From the IMG/VR virus record IMGVR_UViG_3300030406_004081, positions 1 to 34,090 of that record: a stretch of DNA of 34,090 nt; one strand, given 5' to 3'. A program made the translations under genes and the position numbers. Source of the stretch: a virus. Shown one piece after another: positions 6,475 to 13,780 of this stretch. A model generated the notes under the pieces. It was not told the DNA's origin. It did not search any database and saw only the letters and a program-made list of their open reading frames with translations. The first letter of the stretch is position 1; every line of letters begins with the position of its first letter.

Positions 6475-7008
6475 CTATCTCTGATAGGATTTTAATATCT
6501 CTGACCAGTTATTCCGTCGCTCCTCTGCGTTCATATCAGTCCATTTTTTATTTTCAGGATTCAATGACCTCGGAGCAGTATTATCAGTCTGAGGGACTGC
6601 CCTCTCAGAGTTAGTATTTATTTTATTAAAAACATATTCTAGAGTTTCCATCGGTAAACCTTCAACCGATTCTCTCTCTTCCTCAGGAAATTTGGCTATC
6701 ATCGACTCTCGCCTCTTATCTTCCATCGCCTTTAATCTATCAAACTCAGGCCTAATGCTATCTAATTCAGCCTTATGTTTCTCGCTTAGTTCCTTATATT
6801 TGTCCTGTTCTTTTAATCGTGTTTCCTCGAACTCTGCCAGTTGAGATTTTAATTTCTCATTTTCCTGCTCTTGCATTTGCGCTCTTTTTCTATACTTCTT
6901 GCTCTCTGCAATTAAATCAGTATTTGCGCTCGATACTGATTTCTCTTCTGTTTGTGGTACTTCCACAGTCGGCTCTACCTGAGCGTTTGTCTCTTTATTT
7001 TCAGACAC
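6475..7008 (-). CDS. Scaffolding protein
   Basis: 177 aa, strongly charged. It has a disordered Glu/Val-rich start, a long coiled coil at about residues 30-100 (KKYRKRAQMQEQENEKLKSQ, KDKYKELSEKHKAEL-like heptads), and a helical C-terminus (NWSEILKSYQ) suited to capsid binding. The position directly before the major capsid gene is the standard scaffold slot. The start is GTG: it overlaps the TAG of the 35-codon gene by one base and has GGGAG upstream. Assignment rests on composition and order, as scaffolds are poorly conserved. Confidence 0.75.
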   Translation of the reverse strand: MSENKETNAQVEPTVEVPQTEEKSVSSANTDLIAESKKYRKRAQMQEQENEKLKSQLAEFEETRLKEQDKYKELSEKHKAELDSIRPEFDRLKAMEDKRRESMIAKFPEEERESVEGLPMETLEYVFNKINTNSERAVPQTDNTAPRSLNPENKKWTDMNAEERRNNWSEILKSYQR

Positions 7009-7115
7009 TATTTTCTCCCATATTTCATTTTCTTCCCCGATTTTCTAGCGACCTTTTTGGCTCGCTTAATCCCCTTCGGAGTGTAGGGGAATTTCTTTTT
7101 ACCTACTTTCGGCAT
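7008..7115 (-). CDS. 35-aa basic mini-protein between minor head and scaffold genes
   Basis: Reads MPKVGKKKFPYTPKGIKRAK then KVARKSGKKMKYGRK. The opening motif MPKVGKKxFPYTxKG recurs in aquatic phages near head genes, as I recall. It starts 17 bases inside the end of the minor head gene, behind AGGAG. It is highly positively charged, so it may bind DNA or the inner capsid. Function not established. Confidence 0.7.
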   Translation of the reverse strand: MPKVGKKKFPYTPKGIKRAKKVARKSGKKMKYGRK

Positions 7116-7620
7116 ATTTTCTCCTAAGTTGTCTAGTTCTTTCCTGTCGATACAAGATTCCGTCAGTCTCTTCAGTTGAGTAACTCGCAGGGACGAGAAC
7201 GCATTGGCAATTCGATGTACAAACTGAAAAACCTGACCTCGGCAACCCTACTTCTTCCCAAGCCTCATAAGTATCCTCCTGACCATGCCTAGGCTCGCAG
7301 TCTCTACATACGTTATTTCCTGCCGTTACCCATCTATACAACCTGACGCCTCTATTCTCGAAAACCTGACGAGTCGCCTCTGTACTCGCCATCCTCACAG
7401 CGCTATTAGTTGTATTTCTAATCGCATTCCTAAAGGCTCCAAATATTACACCACCCTCTCTCAAATCATCAAGGAGAACATTTCTAATCCTCTGAGGCGT
7501 CATTCTAGTCGTTACCATTGTAGCGACTGCTGTCTCTATAGCTATCGCAGTCGTCTCAGCCACAGCCTCAATCTGAGTCCCGATTAATATTTCTAATTCT
7601 GCTAGTCTATCGCTCGGCAT
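7099..7620 (-). CDS. MuF/SPP1-gp7-like minor head protein (C-terminal domain)
   Basis: 173 aa. The diagnostic end is RWVTAGNNVCRDCEPRHGQ, then SGFSVCTSNCQCVLVP: the C-x2-C ... C-x3-C-x-C cluster at residues 105, 108, 134, 138 and 140 found in phage Mu F-like head-morphogenesis domains. The usual family is longer (about 250-400 aa). Here the N-terminal part is short and helical, so this is a compact version. It acts in portal and head assembly. Its neighbours are the gpG-like protein upstream and scaffold downstream. Confidence 0.82.
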   Translation of the reverse strand: MPSDRLAELEILIGTQIEAVAETTAIAIETAVATMVTTRMTPQRIRNVLLDDLREGGVIFGAFRNAIRNTTNSAVRMASTEATRQVFENRGVRLYRWVTAGNNVCRDCEPRHGQEDTYEAWEEVGLPRSGFSVCTSNCQCVLVPASYSTEETDGILYRQERTRQLRRKYAESR

Positions 7621-7621
7621 A

Positions 7622-8152
7622 TTATCCCCTCAGCGCCATATCTATTTTCCTTGCGATTCTTCTCAGTCCTTTCTGTTCCTGTTCTTTTGTAATTCCGAAC
7701 CATTCTCGTTTAGGAACTCCAGTATGTCGAACCTTACGAGCAAAAAACGTAGAACCTCGATCATTATAAATCGGGCCTAATACGTTAGCATTTCTAGGCC
7801 TAATCGTATATGGACGAGTCCCGTTCTGATGATATGTTCCTATATCCTGACGGCTTTTAGGAGGGACTATTCTAGCCCTCTGATTTGTCTTAGTTGCTCT
7901 ATTGACTACAGACACATCGACCATCGTTCCAGTATCATATAGAGGAACCCTAGGCCTAGAGGAACCCTTAGCCCTCTTGCTGTGAATCGTACTGGGACGC
8001 AACTTCTTTAATTTCCTCCCCTTAATACCGACTCCTAGTTTCCCTCGTTTTTTATGGTCTGCTACTATTGAATCGGCCATTAAATTTATTTCTCTAGTCA
8101 GGTCTAATTTTCTGACTACTTTTTCTAAACTAAAATTCTTTCTTATTTTCAT
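7622..8152 (-). CDS. Phage virion morphogenesis protein (Mu gpG-like)
   Basis: 176 aa, basic. Helical N-terminus, then PLYDTGTMVDVSV, then IGTYHQNGTRPYTIRPR, and the family's closing pattern RHTGVPKREWFGITKEQEQK followed by a basic helix. The GVPKRxWFG block is typical of the virion-morphogenesis/tail-completion family that includes Mu gpG. The gene lies between the portal and MuF-like genes and probably helps head completion or head-tail joining. Its first 23 bases lie under the end of a small membrane frame. Confidence 0.78.
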   Translation of the reverse strand: MKIRKNFSLEKVVRKLDLTREINLMADSIVADHKKRGKLGVGIKGRKLKKLRPSTIHSKRAKGSSRPRVPLYDTGTMVDVSVVNRATKTNQRARIVPPKSRQDIGTYHQNGTRPYTIRPRNANVLGPIYNDRGSTFFARKVRHTGVPKREWFGITKEQEQKGLRRIARKIDMALRG

Positions 8153-8279
8153 AAATCCACCTGATAAAATCTAAAACATAATCTCGATATATAAATAGAA
8201 CCCCAGTAGATAGAAGAGTCAAAATACTTATATGACCCTCTCCGCAGGTTCCAAATAAATGATGTAGTAATTCTCTCAT
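8130..8279 (-). CDS. 49-aa single-span membrane mini-protein
   Basis: A short frame reading MRELLHHLFGTCGEGHISIL and then TLLSTGVLFIYRDYVLDFIR. One hydrophobic helix lies at residues 18-30, with a charged C-terminus. It begins 2 bases after the stop of the preceding mini-gene and ends 23 bases inside the gpG-like gene. The ribosome site is weak (GGGA). The compact join to both neighbours is the main support. It could be a holin-like or host-membrane-acting peptide, but nothing fixes the function. Confidence 0.45.
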   Translation of the reverse strand: MRELLHHLFGTCGEGHISILTLLSTGVLFIYRDYVLDFIRWIYENKKEF

Positions 8280-8281
8280 AA

Positions 8282-8452
8282 CTATTCCCTGACTATTCCC
8301 TCCCCCTTCCCTAAGGGTATTGACTTATCTTTTAAAGTTGTTATGATAGCGTCTACGTCTGACTCGTCTAATGTGATATTGATGATAGGCTCTCTCATTT
8401 TACGACTGAGGAAACTTATAAAATTATGCTTTGTTAATGAATTTTTCCTCAT
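8282..8452 (-). CDS. 56-aa hypothetical mini-protein
   Basis: Frame reads MRKNSLTKHNFISFLSRK and then MREPIINITLDESDVDAIIT, ending GKGEGIVRE. A shorter 38-codon version could start at the internal ATG at 8398; neither has a strong ribosome site. The C-terminal half looks like a small folded domain (INITLDESDVDAIITTLKDK). It lies in the 407-base stretch between the 81-aa gene and the gpG-like gene, behind a perfect hairpin. Function unknown. Confidence 0.42.
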   Translation of the reverse strand: MRKNSLTKHNFISFLSRKMREPIINITLDESDVDAIITTLKDKSIPLGKGEGIVRE

Positions 8453-8463
8453 TTTCCCGTAAT

Positions 8464-8483
8464 TATTCCGATTTTTCGGAATA
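8464..8483. repeat. Perfect inverted repeat (8-bp arms, TTTT loop)
   Basis: TATTCCGA-TTTT-TCGGAATA. The arms match perfectly. No T-run follows on either strand, so it is not a standard terminator. It sits 12 bases upstream of the 56-codon gene, after an AT-rich stretch (8484-8559) that may contain a promoter. It could be a protein-binding site, an RNA element, or part of a packaging site. Confidence 0.55.
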
Positions 8484-8559
8484 CTTGAATTTGAATTTTA
8501 TCGTTTTTGATAAAAAATAAAAATCTAGAGCATAAAAATCAGGCTCATAAAATAAAATT

Positions 8560-8805
8560 CTATCTATCTTGTTTTGATATTCGTTGCACTCCATCAGCGA
8601 ACTTCTCTCCTAGCTTATAAGCCTTTTTAATTTCTTTATTATGTTCCTTTAGGTAGGCCTGACCTAATGATTTCAGATACGGCCTGACGCCTACTTTTAA
8701 CATCTCATCTATATCAATAGCCTCTAAGACTTTATCAGCGTCCTTTTGCATTTTAAATTGGAGGATTTGAACATCGTCTAGGAATTTAGTTATAGGTTTA
8801 GCCAA
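8560..8805 (-). CDS. 81-aa helical protein downstream of portal
   Basis: Not recognised. It is lysine- and aspartate-rich and predicted all-helical (ITKFLDDVQILQFKMQKDAD, EMLKVGVRPYLKSLGQAYLK, KAYKLGEKFADGVQRI). The start overlaps the portal stop by 8 bases, so it is coupled to portal translation. Small helical proteins in this slot can be head-assembly accessory proteins; that is a guess from position. Confidence 0.65.
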   Translation of the reverse strand: MAKPITKFLDDVQILQFKMQKDADKVLEAIDIDEMLKVGVRPYLKSLGQAYLKEHNKEIKKAYKLGEKFADGVQRISKQDR

Positions 8806-10156
8806 GACTCCTCAATCCTCCGAATACTGGCTGATTAGCCTGCTCCTGCTGTGTTGTCTGCTGTTGCTCTTCCTGAACCTCATCGAGTTTTTCATCCAGT
8901 TCGGCCTCGCTCATGTCAGGATTAAAATATTTGAGAACATCTTTTTTAGTCATTATCCCATTTGCCATTTTCCACTCTAACATTTTCAACTCTTGATCTA
9001 CTGACATCGGATATTCTACCTCTCCAAAATCGACATAGTATTCATCAGGTAAAGTCATAACCTTATGAGTTTCTAGAATCGCTCTGTCAATAGCATATCT
9101 GTCATTCTCAAACTCTCTATAAATCAAAGTGTCAGCCTCTCTAGATTCATGGTTCTCGAGTTCCAATATTCTTAGAGCCTCACCGCTAGGAGCGTTCCCT
9201 CCTGATTCGCCCCATCTAATCCTTAAATGATTGTTTTCTGCTGTAACATTTGCGAATAGCTTAACGGCCTCAATCATGTCCATCATTGATCCATTAGGCG
9301 AGACATATTTGAAATCGCTATCCTCTCCAAGAAATAAGGCGTTGTCTATTCCTGATTTTATTTCTGACTGACCCTCCATGACTCCCGTAAATACTGGCTG
9401 ACCTAATGCGAACCTTACATTCAGAGCGATTTCTGTCATGGCTATCGATATCTGTAGCGCAGAGCGGACGACATCGTAGGAATTTTTATAGTTGTCTAGT
9501 TTAGCTATAGGGATAATCCCGTAAGGATTAATCATTTCCGAGTTATCTCCAACTGGATATCTCTTGCCGTCTTGATCGAATTTAAAGTGTGCGCCTTGTA
9601 CTCCGTCTCTATCCTCTGACCAATAAACGAACATCCTTTTATTTTTAAATGGAGACTCTACCTCATAACTCATCCCGAAAGGACTAGATTCCCCTATGAC
9701 GCAATATTCTTTCACATCGGGGAGAATGGTATATTCTAGCCTCTGTTTATTCTCGTTAAATGATGACTTGAAAAAACAGTCCCCTAATAACCAAGCTATT
9801 TCAGAGAACATCTTTATTTTAGAATCGAGCATATAAGTCATTTTATTATAATCGTCATTTATCTCGTTTCCTATGTATCGTTTACAAGGATTTTTATATA
9901 ACATCATCCTAGCCCTAGCGAATCGCTGAACAACGGCCTGAGGAAATACTGGGACTTGTTGTAATGAATCAGACTCGAACCATTGCTGAACATGACGCTC
10001 AGTATTTTGATATAGATAAAAGTCTAGCGCTGTTCTCCTCTTAGCTTTCTCTGACTCTCTATAATCCTGAGCGGACTGAATTAAACTCTTGATGACCGCA
10101 GATTCTGAATACTCAGGGAACACAACTGAGTTCACAGATTTTCCGAAATTTATCAT
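8798..10156 (-). CDS. Portal protein (SPP1 gp6-like)
   Basis: 452 aa, normal size for siphovirus portals. Features in order: helical N-terminus (KAKRRTALDFYLYQNTERHV), wing/clip region (MLDSKIKMFSEIAWLLGDCF, ILPDVKEYCVIGESSPFGMS, NPYGIIPIAKLDNYKNSYDV), stem and crown helices (RIRWGESGGNAPSGEALRIL, REFENDRYAIDRAILE), and a Gln-rich tail. It has GAGGAG 9 bases before the ATG. It forms the dodecameric DNA channel at one vertex and binds terminase. It lies directly after terL, as is usual. Confidence 0.88.
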   Translation of the reverse strand: MINFGKSVNSVVFPEYSESAVIKSLIQSAQDYRESEKAKRRTALDFYLYQNTERHVQQWFESDSLQQVPVFPQAVVQRFARARMMLYKNPCKRYIGNEINDDYNKMTYMLDSKIKMFSEIAWLLGDCFFKSSFNENKQRLEYTILPDVKEYCVIGESSPFGMSYEVESPFKNKRMFVYWSEDRDGVQGAHFKFDQDGKRYPVGDNSEMINPYGIIPIAKLDNYKNSYDVVRSALQISIAMTEIALNVRFALGQPVFTGVMEGQSEIKSGIDNALFLGEDSDFKYVSPNGSMMDMIEAVKLFANVTAENNHLRIRWGESGGNAPSGEALRILELENHESREADTLIYREFENDRYAIDRAILETHKVMTLPDEYYVDFGEVEYPMSVDQELKMLEWKMANGIMTKKDVLKYFNPDMSEAELDEKLDEVQEEQQQTTQQEQANQPVFGGLRSLG

Positions 10157-10168
10157 TCTATTACTCCT

Positions 10169-11374
10169 CTACCATCTTTTAGAAATTGCCTTATTATGCA
10201 AAATAGGAAATCGGTATTCAATCAGGTAAGTAGACGCATCTAAACAATGAGTCCTCTCCATGTCTGATTTATCTATACCTCCTCTCTTATCTCTTGTGCA
10301 TTGTTCAAAATCTTTTATCAATTCTTTGCATTTAGGGTCTATTGACAGCGTAATATTACCATCCCCTGATAGTAATTTCCTATTCAGACAATTAATCCTA
10401 TCCTTTTGAGTTGGATGACTCTTTCTTGATCTAATAATAAATCCGTTTTCTCTGAGGATAGCAAAATCACTTTTTGACGACTGGGTAGACCTAGAGTTCC
10501 CTGACGGGTCGGGATAAATGACGTCTATGTCAGGATATCTCTTCCTTAATGTTTTGCACATCTCTTCCGTATTGCTATTATGCAATATGACCTCATCGAA
10601 ATAATGAATCGTCCCGTCTGTATATTCTGAGGCAACTACAGCGCACATTTTCGAGACGTTAAAATCCAGTCCAATATATTTCACATCGCTTAGTTTCTGT
10701 GCTTTTTTTATGTGTTTGTCCCTGTCAAAATTGTAGGCTACTCGATTCTGTGCAGTCTCAAAACTGGCCTCGAACTCCTGAGCGAATATTTTAGGGTCTA
10801 GGTTTCTCTTAGCGTTCTCTATTTCTTTCTTAGGTATCCACCCCCCATCAATACTCTTAAACTGCCACGACTTCCAATCTTCCTCCCCTCCCTGACCTTT
10901 TAAATACAAGTCATAGAACCCGTTGGAGAACCCGTCAGGCGTTCCAATAAATAAGGCCTGAGAGTTTGGGTCTGTTGTCATCATAGGATAAATGACCTCC
11001 TCCCATACGTTAGCTTTTTGATATGCGTATTCGTCTAGAACGACTCTGTTCAAGTGAGAGCCTCTTAATTTAGACGCATCCTCTGAGCCTTTGACTGATA
11101 TCTCACAGCCTGCAATATTGATTGTTAGTGTTGAATTATTGACGACAGCGTAAGGAGTCTCTCTCGCTATCTTGGTCAGGATAGGGAATACGACCATCCG
11201 CCCCTGTCTATAAGTTGGAAGAATTATCCATCTACGTTCTCCCTCTTTAAGATGTCCCATGAGTAGCCACATGATACTCATATAGGTTTTTCCGAATCTA
11301 CGTCCTGCTACAACGACCTTATATTTTGATTTATCAAGGGCAATCTGCTCCATGACTGGAGTAACCTTAAACAT
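10169..11374 (-). CDS. terL: Terminase large subunit
   Basis: 401 aa. ATPase domain: Walker A AGRRFGKT (residues 23-30), Walker B RVVLDE (110-115) with catalytic Glu, coupling motif IGTPDG (143-148). Nuclease domain of RNase H fold: first acidic residue in YIGLDFN (Asp237), second in YPDP (Asp289), third in HCLDAST (Asp379). The protein cuts and pumps phage DNA into the procapsid with portal and TerS. The start overlaps the terS stop by 8 bases. Motifs are complete. Confidence 0.95.
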   Translation of the reverse strand: MFKVTPVMEQIALDKSKYKVVVAGRRFGKTYMSIMWLLMGHLKEGERRWIILPTYRQGRMVVFPILTKIARETPYAVVNNSTLTINIAGCEISVKGSEDASKLRGSHLNRVVLDEYAYQKANVWEEVIYPMMTTDPNSQALFIGTPDGFSNGFYDLYLKGQGGEEDWKSWQFKSIDGGWIPKKEIENAKRNLDPKIFAQEFEASFETAQNRVAYNFDRDKHIKKAQKLSDVKYIGLDFNVSKMCAVVASEYTDGTIHYFDEVILHNSNTEEMCKTLRKRYPDIDVIYPDPSGNSRSTQSSKSDFAILRENGFIIRSRKSHPTQKDRINCLNRKLLSGDGNITLSIDPKCKELIKDFEQCTRDKRGGIDKSDMERTHCLDASTYLIEYRFPILHNKAISKRW

Positions 11375-11729
11375 CTTTAGGATTATCTATTTCATCAATT
11401 CCAGTTTTTAATAATTGAATCGGCTCATGTGATTCGACTTGCATTTTCATGACTGGTTTTCCCTCTAGTCTATCAGCTATGAACTGCACAGCCCAAGCCT
11501 TACCCGATATCGCATAGGCATACGTCGTCCTCAACACAGCCTCCTGCATAGTCATTAGGCTTAAATCAGCATCATACTTCTTCTTGATAGCCTCTGCCAG
11601 TTCATCAGTTACAGGCTCCTCCCCTATCTTTCTAAGTAGGTCAGGGATACTACTTGTCCCCCTAGGCCTACCTAGTTTATTTCTGTTTTTTGGATTATCT
11701 AAGAATCCACCTTTCCCCGTTTTATTCAT
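11367..11729 (-). CDS. terS: Terminase small subunit
   Basis: 120 aa. It opens with KGGFLDNPKNRNKLGRPRGT, the proline/glycine/arginine motif of DUF5681-type small terminases, then two helical blocks (IPDLLRKIGEEPVTDELAEA, TMQEAVLRTTYAYAISG) and AVQFIADRLEGKPV. It recognises the packaging site and regulates TerL. It is placed immediately before terL. A set of AACTTG direct and inverted repeats lies just upstream of its start and could be its binding site (inference). Confidence 0.85.
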   Translation of the reverse strand: MNKTGKGGFLDNPKNRNKLGRPRGTSSIPDLLRKIGEEPVTDELAEAIKKKYDADLSLMTMQEAVLRTTYAYAISGKAWAVQFIADRLEGKPVMKMQVESHEPIQLLKTGIDEIDNPKDV

Positions 11730-11736
11730 ATCATTT

Positions 11737-11764
11737 AACTTGTTTCAACTTGTTTTATCAAGTT
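11737..11764. repeat. AACTTG direct repeat (10-bp period) plus inverted copy
   Basis: AACTTG at 11737-11742 and again at 11747-11752, exactly one helical turn apart. The inverted copy CAAGTT lies at 11759-11764. The first eight bases are the leader of terS and the rest are the last codons of the IbrB-like gene. The spacing is suggestive of a DNA-binding site, either a pac/cos-type TerS site or an operator. Confidence 0.45.
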
Positions 11765-12290
11765 CGTTTTTAGTAACTGGAATCCAAGAATTCGACCACT
11801 CAGCATCCTGAATCAAATCACTTTGAGGAATGCCCTGCCTATTTGCGAGCCTAATTACTTCCTCTTTTTCCATTTCTAATCTACTCATAATCTCCTGAAT
11901 AGAGCAATCCGACTCAATCATCTCTTTAACTATCTCAGCCATCTTCAGAACTAAATGAGTTCCTCTCGCTCTGTTGTGCCTAATCGTAGACATCTGAGTA
12001 GACGTTTTATCTAGGTTTAAAACATAACATACTGGGACTAAACCATTTGTCATCTTATATATTGTAGGATGAGCAGACACCTTCCATCTGTGAAATCCGT
12101 CGATGATTTCTTTTTTCTCGTTAGCTACGATAGGCTGAGTCCATCCGTTTTCTAATATGCTTTTTTTTAATAATCTCATCTCAGCAGGATAGACCTTATT
12201 AGGATTATAGCTGTTAGGGATAAGTCTATCTCTATCCTCCCAATAAACAGCGTTAACTGGCTGAGTTTTCCACGAACTATTTTTTACCAT
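11745..12290 (-). CDS. ibrB: IbrB-like ParB/sulfiredoxin-fold protein
   Basis: 181 aa. ParB-type N-terminal domain: DRLIPNSYNPNKVYPAEMRL, then LKKSILENGWTQPIVANEKK, then the signature IIDGFHRW (residues 62-69). A conserved NRARGTH segment (106-112) and a helix-turn-helix-like C-terminus (CSIQEIMSRLEMEKEEVIRL) follow. It begins 14 bases inside the end of the PAPS-reductase-like gene. That gene pair matches IbrA/IbrB of E. coli prophages, known as activators of eib immunoglobulin-binding genes. The biochemical role in phages is unresolved; no ParA is present, so plasmid partition is unlikely. Confidence 0.8.
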   Translation of the reverse strand: MVKNSSWKTQPVNAVYWEDRDRLIPNSYNPNKVYPAEMRLLKKSILENGWTQPIVANEKKEIIDGFHRWKVSAHPTIYKMTNGLVPVCYVLNLDKTSTQMSTIRHNRARGTHLVLKMAEIVKEMIESDCSIQEIMSRLEMEKEEVIRLANRQGIPQSDLIQDAEWSNSWIPVTKNELDKTS

Positions 12291-13512
12291 GTCTAATCAA
12301 AGCCTCCTTTTCAGTTATGTTTTTAGACTCTCTATGAGTAGTCCCTAATCTGTGCATTGAACCCCCCTGCCTATCCTTTCTATCTCCTTTCAGCGCTAAT
12401 CTACAAAAGAATTTCCAACTAGCCCCCGTTATGATATGAGGTACTCCATCGGGAATCTTGTCATCAGTTTTCCTATAGTGAGTCCTAATTAATGTATTGA
12501 TTCTCCCTTTCATCGCTCGTTTTTCCTGACCCTCATAGTTGTCTAAGAATACGTCAAAGTATTTACGCCAAGTCATATTATCAGGCTTAAAATCTGTATG
12601 TTTAGAGCGCCCTATTCGATGTCCGTATAGTTCAGAATTTGCGTATCTCATAGCAGTAGCAACCCCCTGAACCCTATTGAGCATCTTCTCCCATAATTCA
12701 GGAAAACACTCCTTATAGAGATGTAAACTCCTGACTGGCTCCTCTCCAAACGGAGGACAAACTCTCTGCTGAATCCAAGACTCAAATAAATGCGTTTTGT
12801 TAAAAATGTCATACGTCTTATTGTAGTCGAACCCCTTATCAGATACATATTTCCAAACGTCCTCACTTTTCCAGTCATAGATAGGATATGCGTTTATCGC
12901 CCTAACATATCTATGCTTTTTTTTAGCGACTTTTATAGGCCTCTTGTAATTTCTTAGCCATGCGAAATCTCCTTTCTTAGATGCAATCGCTCTATATCTC
13001 CTGAGGGACTCCTGAGTCCTGATTCCCATGACTACAGCGTAATATTTGCCTTCATACATTAACTTCATAAAAGATTCGACGTCCATATCAGCGTCATCTA
13101 TAAAACTAGGATGTTCTGTGATTCCCTGCTCAGGTAGTTCCCTGACCCATAATTCTTTTTTTGATCTATCCCAACAATACCACCAAGGCTCCTCATAACT
13201 ACATGAGTTTCGATGTTTTATAGGTAGACAAAACCATTTTAAATTTACATCAGGCCACTTCGAGACCCTTTCGACATATTCAATAGTCGGAGGATGAATA
13301 CACTCCTCATCGATAAAAACAACGTCTAAGGGTTTGTCTATTTTTAGCTGTTTTTTAACCTCTAAGCATAACTGGAGAACAGCAGTCGAATCCTTACCAC
13401 CTGAAAACATCACGACGACATTATCGTAAGTCTTAAATAAATGATGAATTCTATCTAGGGATTTGTCATATACATTTTCTTCAATTTCCTTCGATTTATG
13501 AATAGTCGCCAT
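12277..13512 (-). CDS. ibrA: IbrA-like PAPS-reductase-family PP-loop protein (DUF3440)
   Basis: 411 aa. PP-loop SGGKDS at residues 37-42 binds ATP, giving adenylating pyrophosphatase chemistry as in PAPS reductase, DndC and TtcA relatives. Further family marks are VFIDEE (64-69), GIRTQES (162-168) and PIYDWKSEDVW (209-219). The long C-terminal region (RVCPPFGEEPVRSLHLYKEC, GRSKHTDFKPDNMTWRKYF) corresponds to DUF3440 of IbrA proteins. It is followed by the ParB-domain partner in overlap and preceded by a zinc-ribbon gene and a cupin gene. Possible targets are sulfur transfer to nucleic acid or a regulatory adenylation. The substrate is unknown. Confidence 0.85.
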   Translation of the reverse strand: MATIHKSKEIEENVYDKSLDRIHHLFKTYDNVVVMFSGGKDSTAVLQLCLEVKKQLKIDKPLDVVFIDEECIHPPTIEYVERVSKWPDVNLKWFCLPIKHRNSCSYEEPWWYCWDRSKKELWVRELPEQGITEHPSFIDDADMDVESFMKLMYEGKYYAVVMGIRTQESLRRYRAIASKKGDFAWLRNYKRPIKVAKKKHRYVRAINAYPIYDWKSEDVWKYVSDKGFDYNKTYDIFNKTHLFESWIQQRVCPPFGEEPVRSLHLYKECFPELWEKMLNRVQGVATAMRYANSELYGHRIGRSKHTDFKPDNMTWRKYFDVFLDNYEGQEKRAMKGRINTLIRTHYRKTDDKIPDGVPHIITGASWKFFCRLALKGDRKDRQGGSMHRLGTTHRESKNITEKEALIRHGKK

Positions 13513-13513
13513 A

Positions 13514-13780
13514 TTATATCAATTTTTCATTTTCCGAGCATTGAGGGCATATCTGCCTCGTTTTTCCGTATGATACAAACCCCTTATAGTATAGAATATT
13601 ATTTGATGACGTTGAGATTCTATCTCTACCTACATCTTTCTCCCAACAACATCGACAACGAGTGCAATATTTTATCCTGATATCTGCCTGCTCTGAATCT
13701 TTGTTTTTATAGCGACCCGTTTTTTTTGGCTTATACGAACTCCGTCTGACCTTTCCCCATATCGTAAAGTCCCGACCCAT
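13514..13780 (-). CDS. 88-aa zinc-ribbon mini-protein
   Basis: Basic N-terminus (GRDFTIWGKVRRSSYKPKKT), then two Cys knuckles: CTRC-RCC at about residues 39-45 and CPQC near the end (about 78-81). That is the spacing of a single zinc ribbon. The ATG shares a base with the cupin stop (TAATG), and the next gene (IbrA-like) follows 1 base after its stop. It is probably a nucleic-acid-binding or adaptor subunit of the same module. No named family recognised. Confidence 0.7.
   Translation of the reverse strand: MGRDFTIWGKVRRSSYKPKKTGRYKNKDSEQADIRIKYCTRCRCCWEKDVGRDRISTSSNNILYYKGFVSYGKTRQICPQCSENEKLI

Noticed and set aside
12648-12878. 76-codon frame inside the IbrA-like gene
   Set aside because: Shadow frame; the main frame is continuous with all family motifs.
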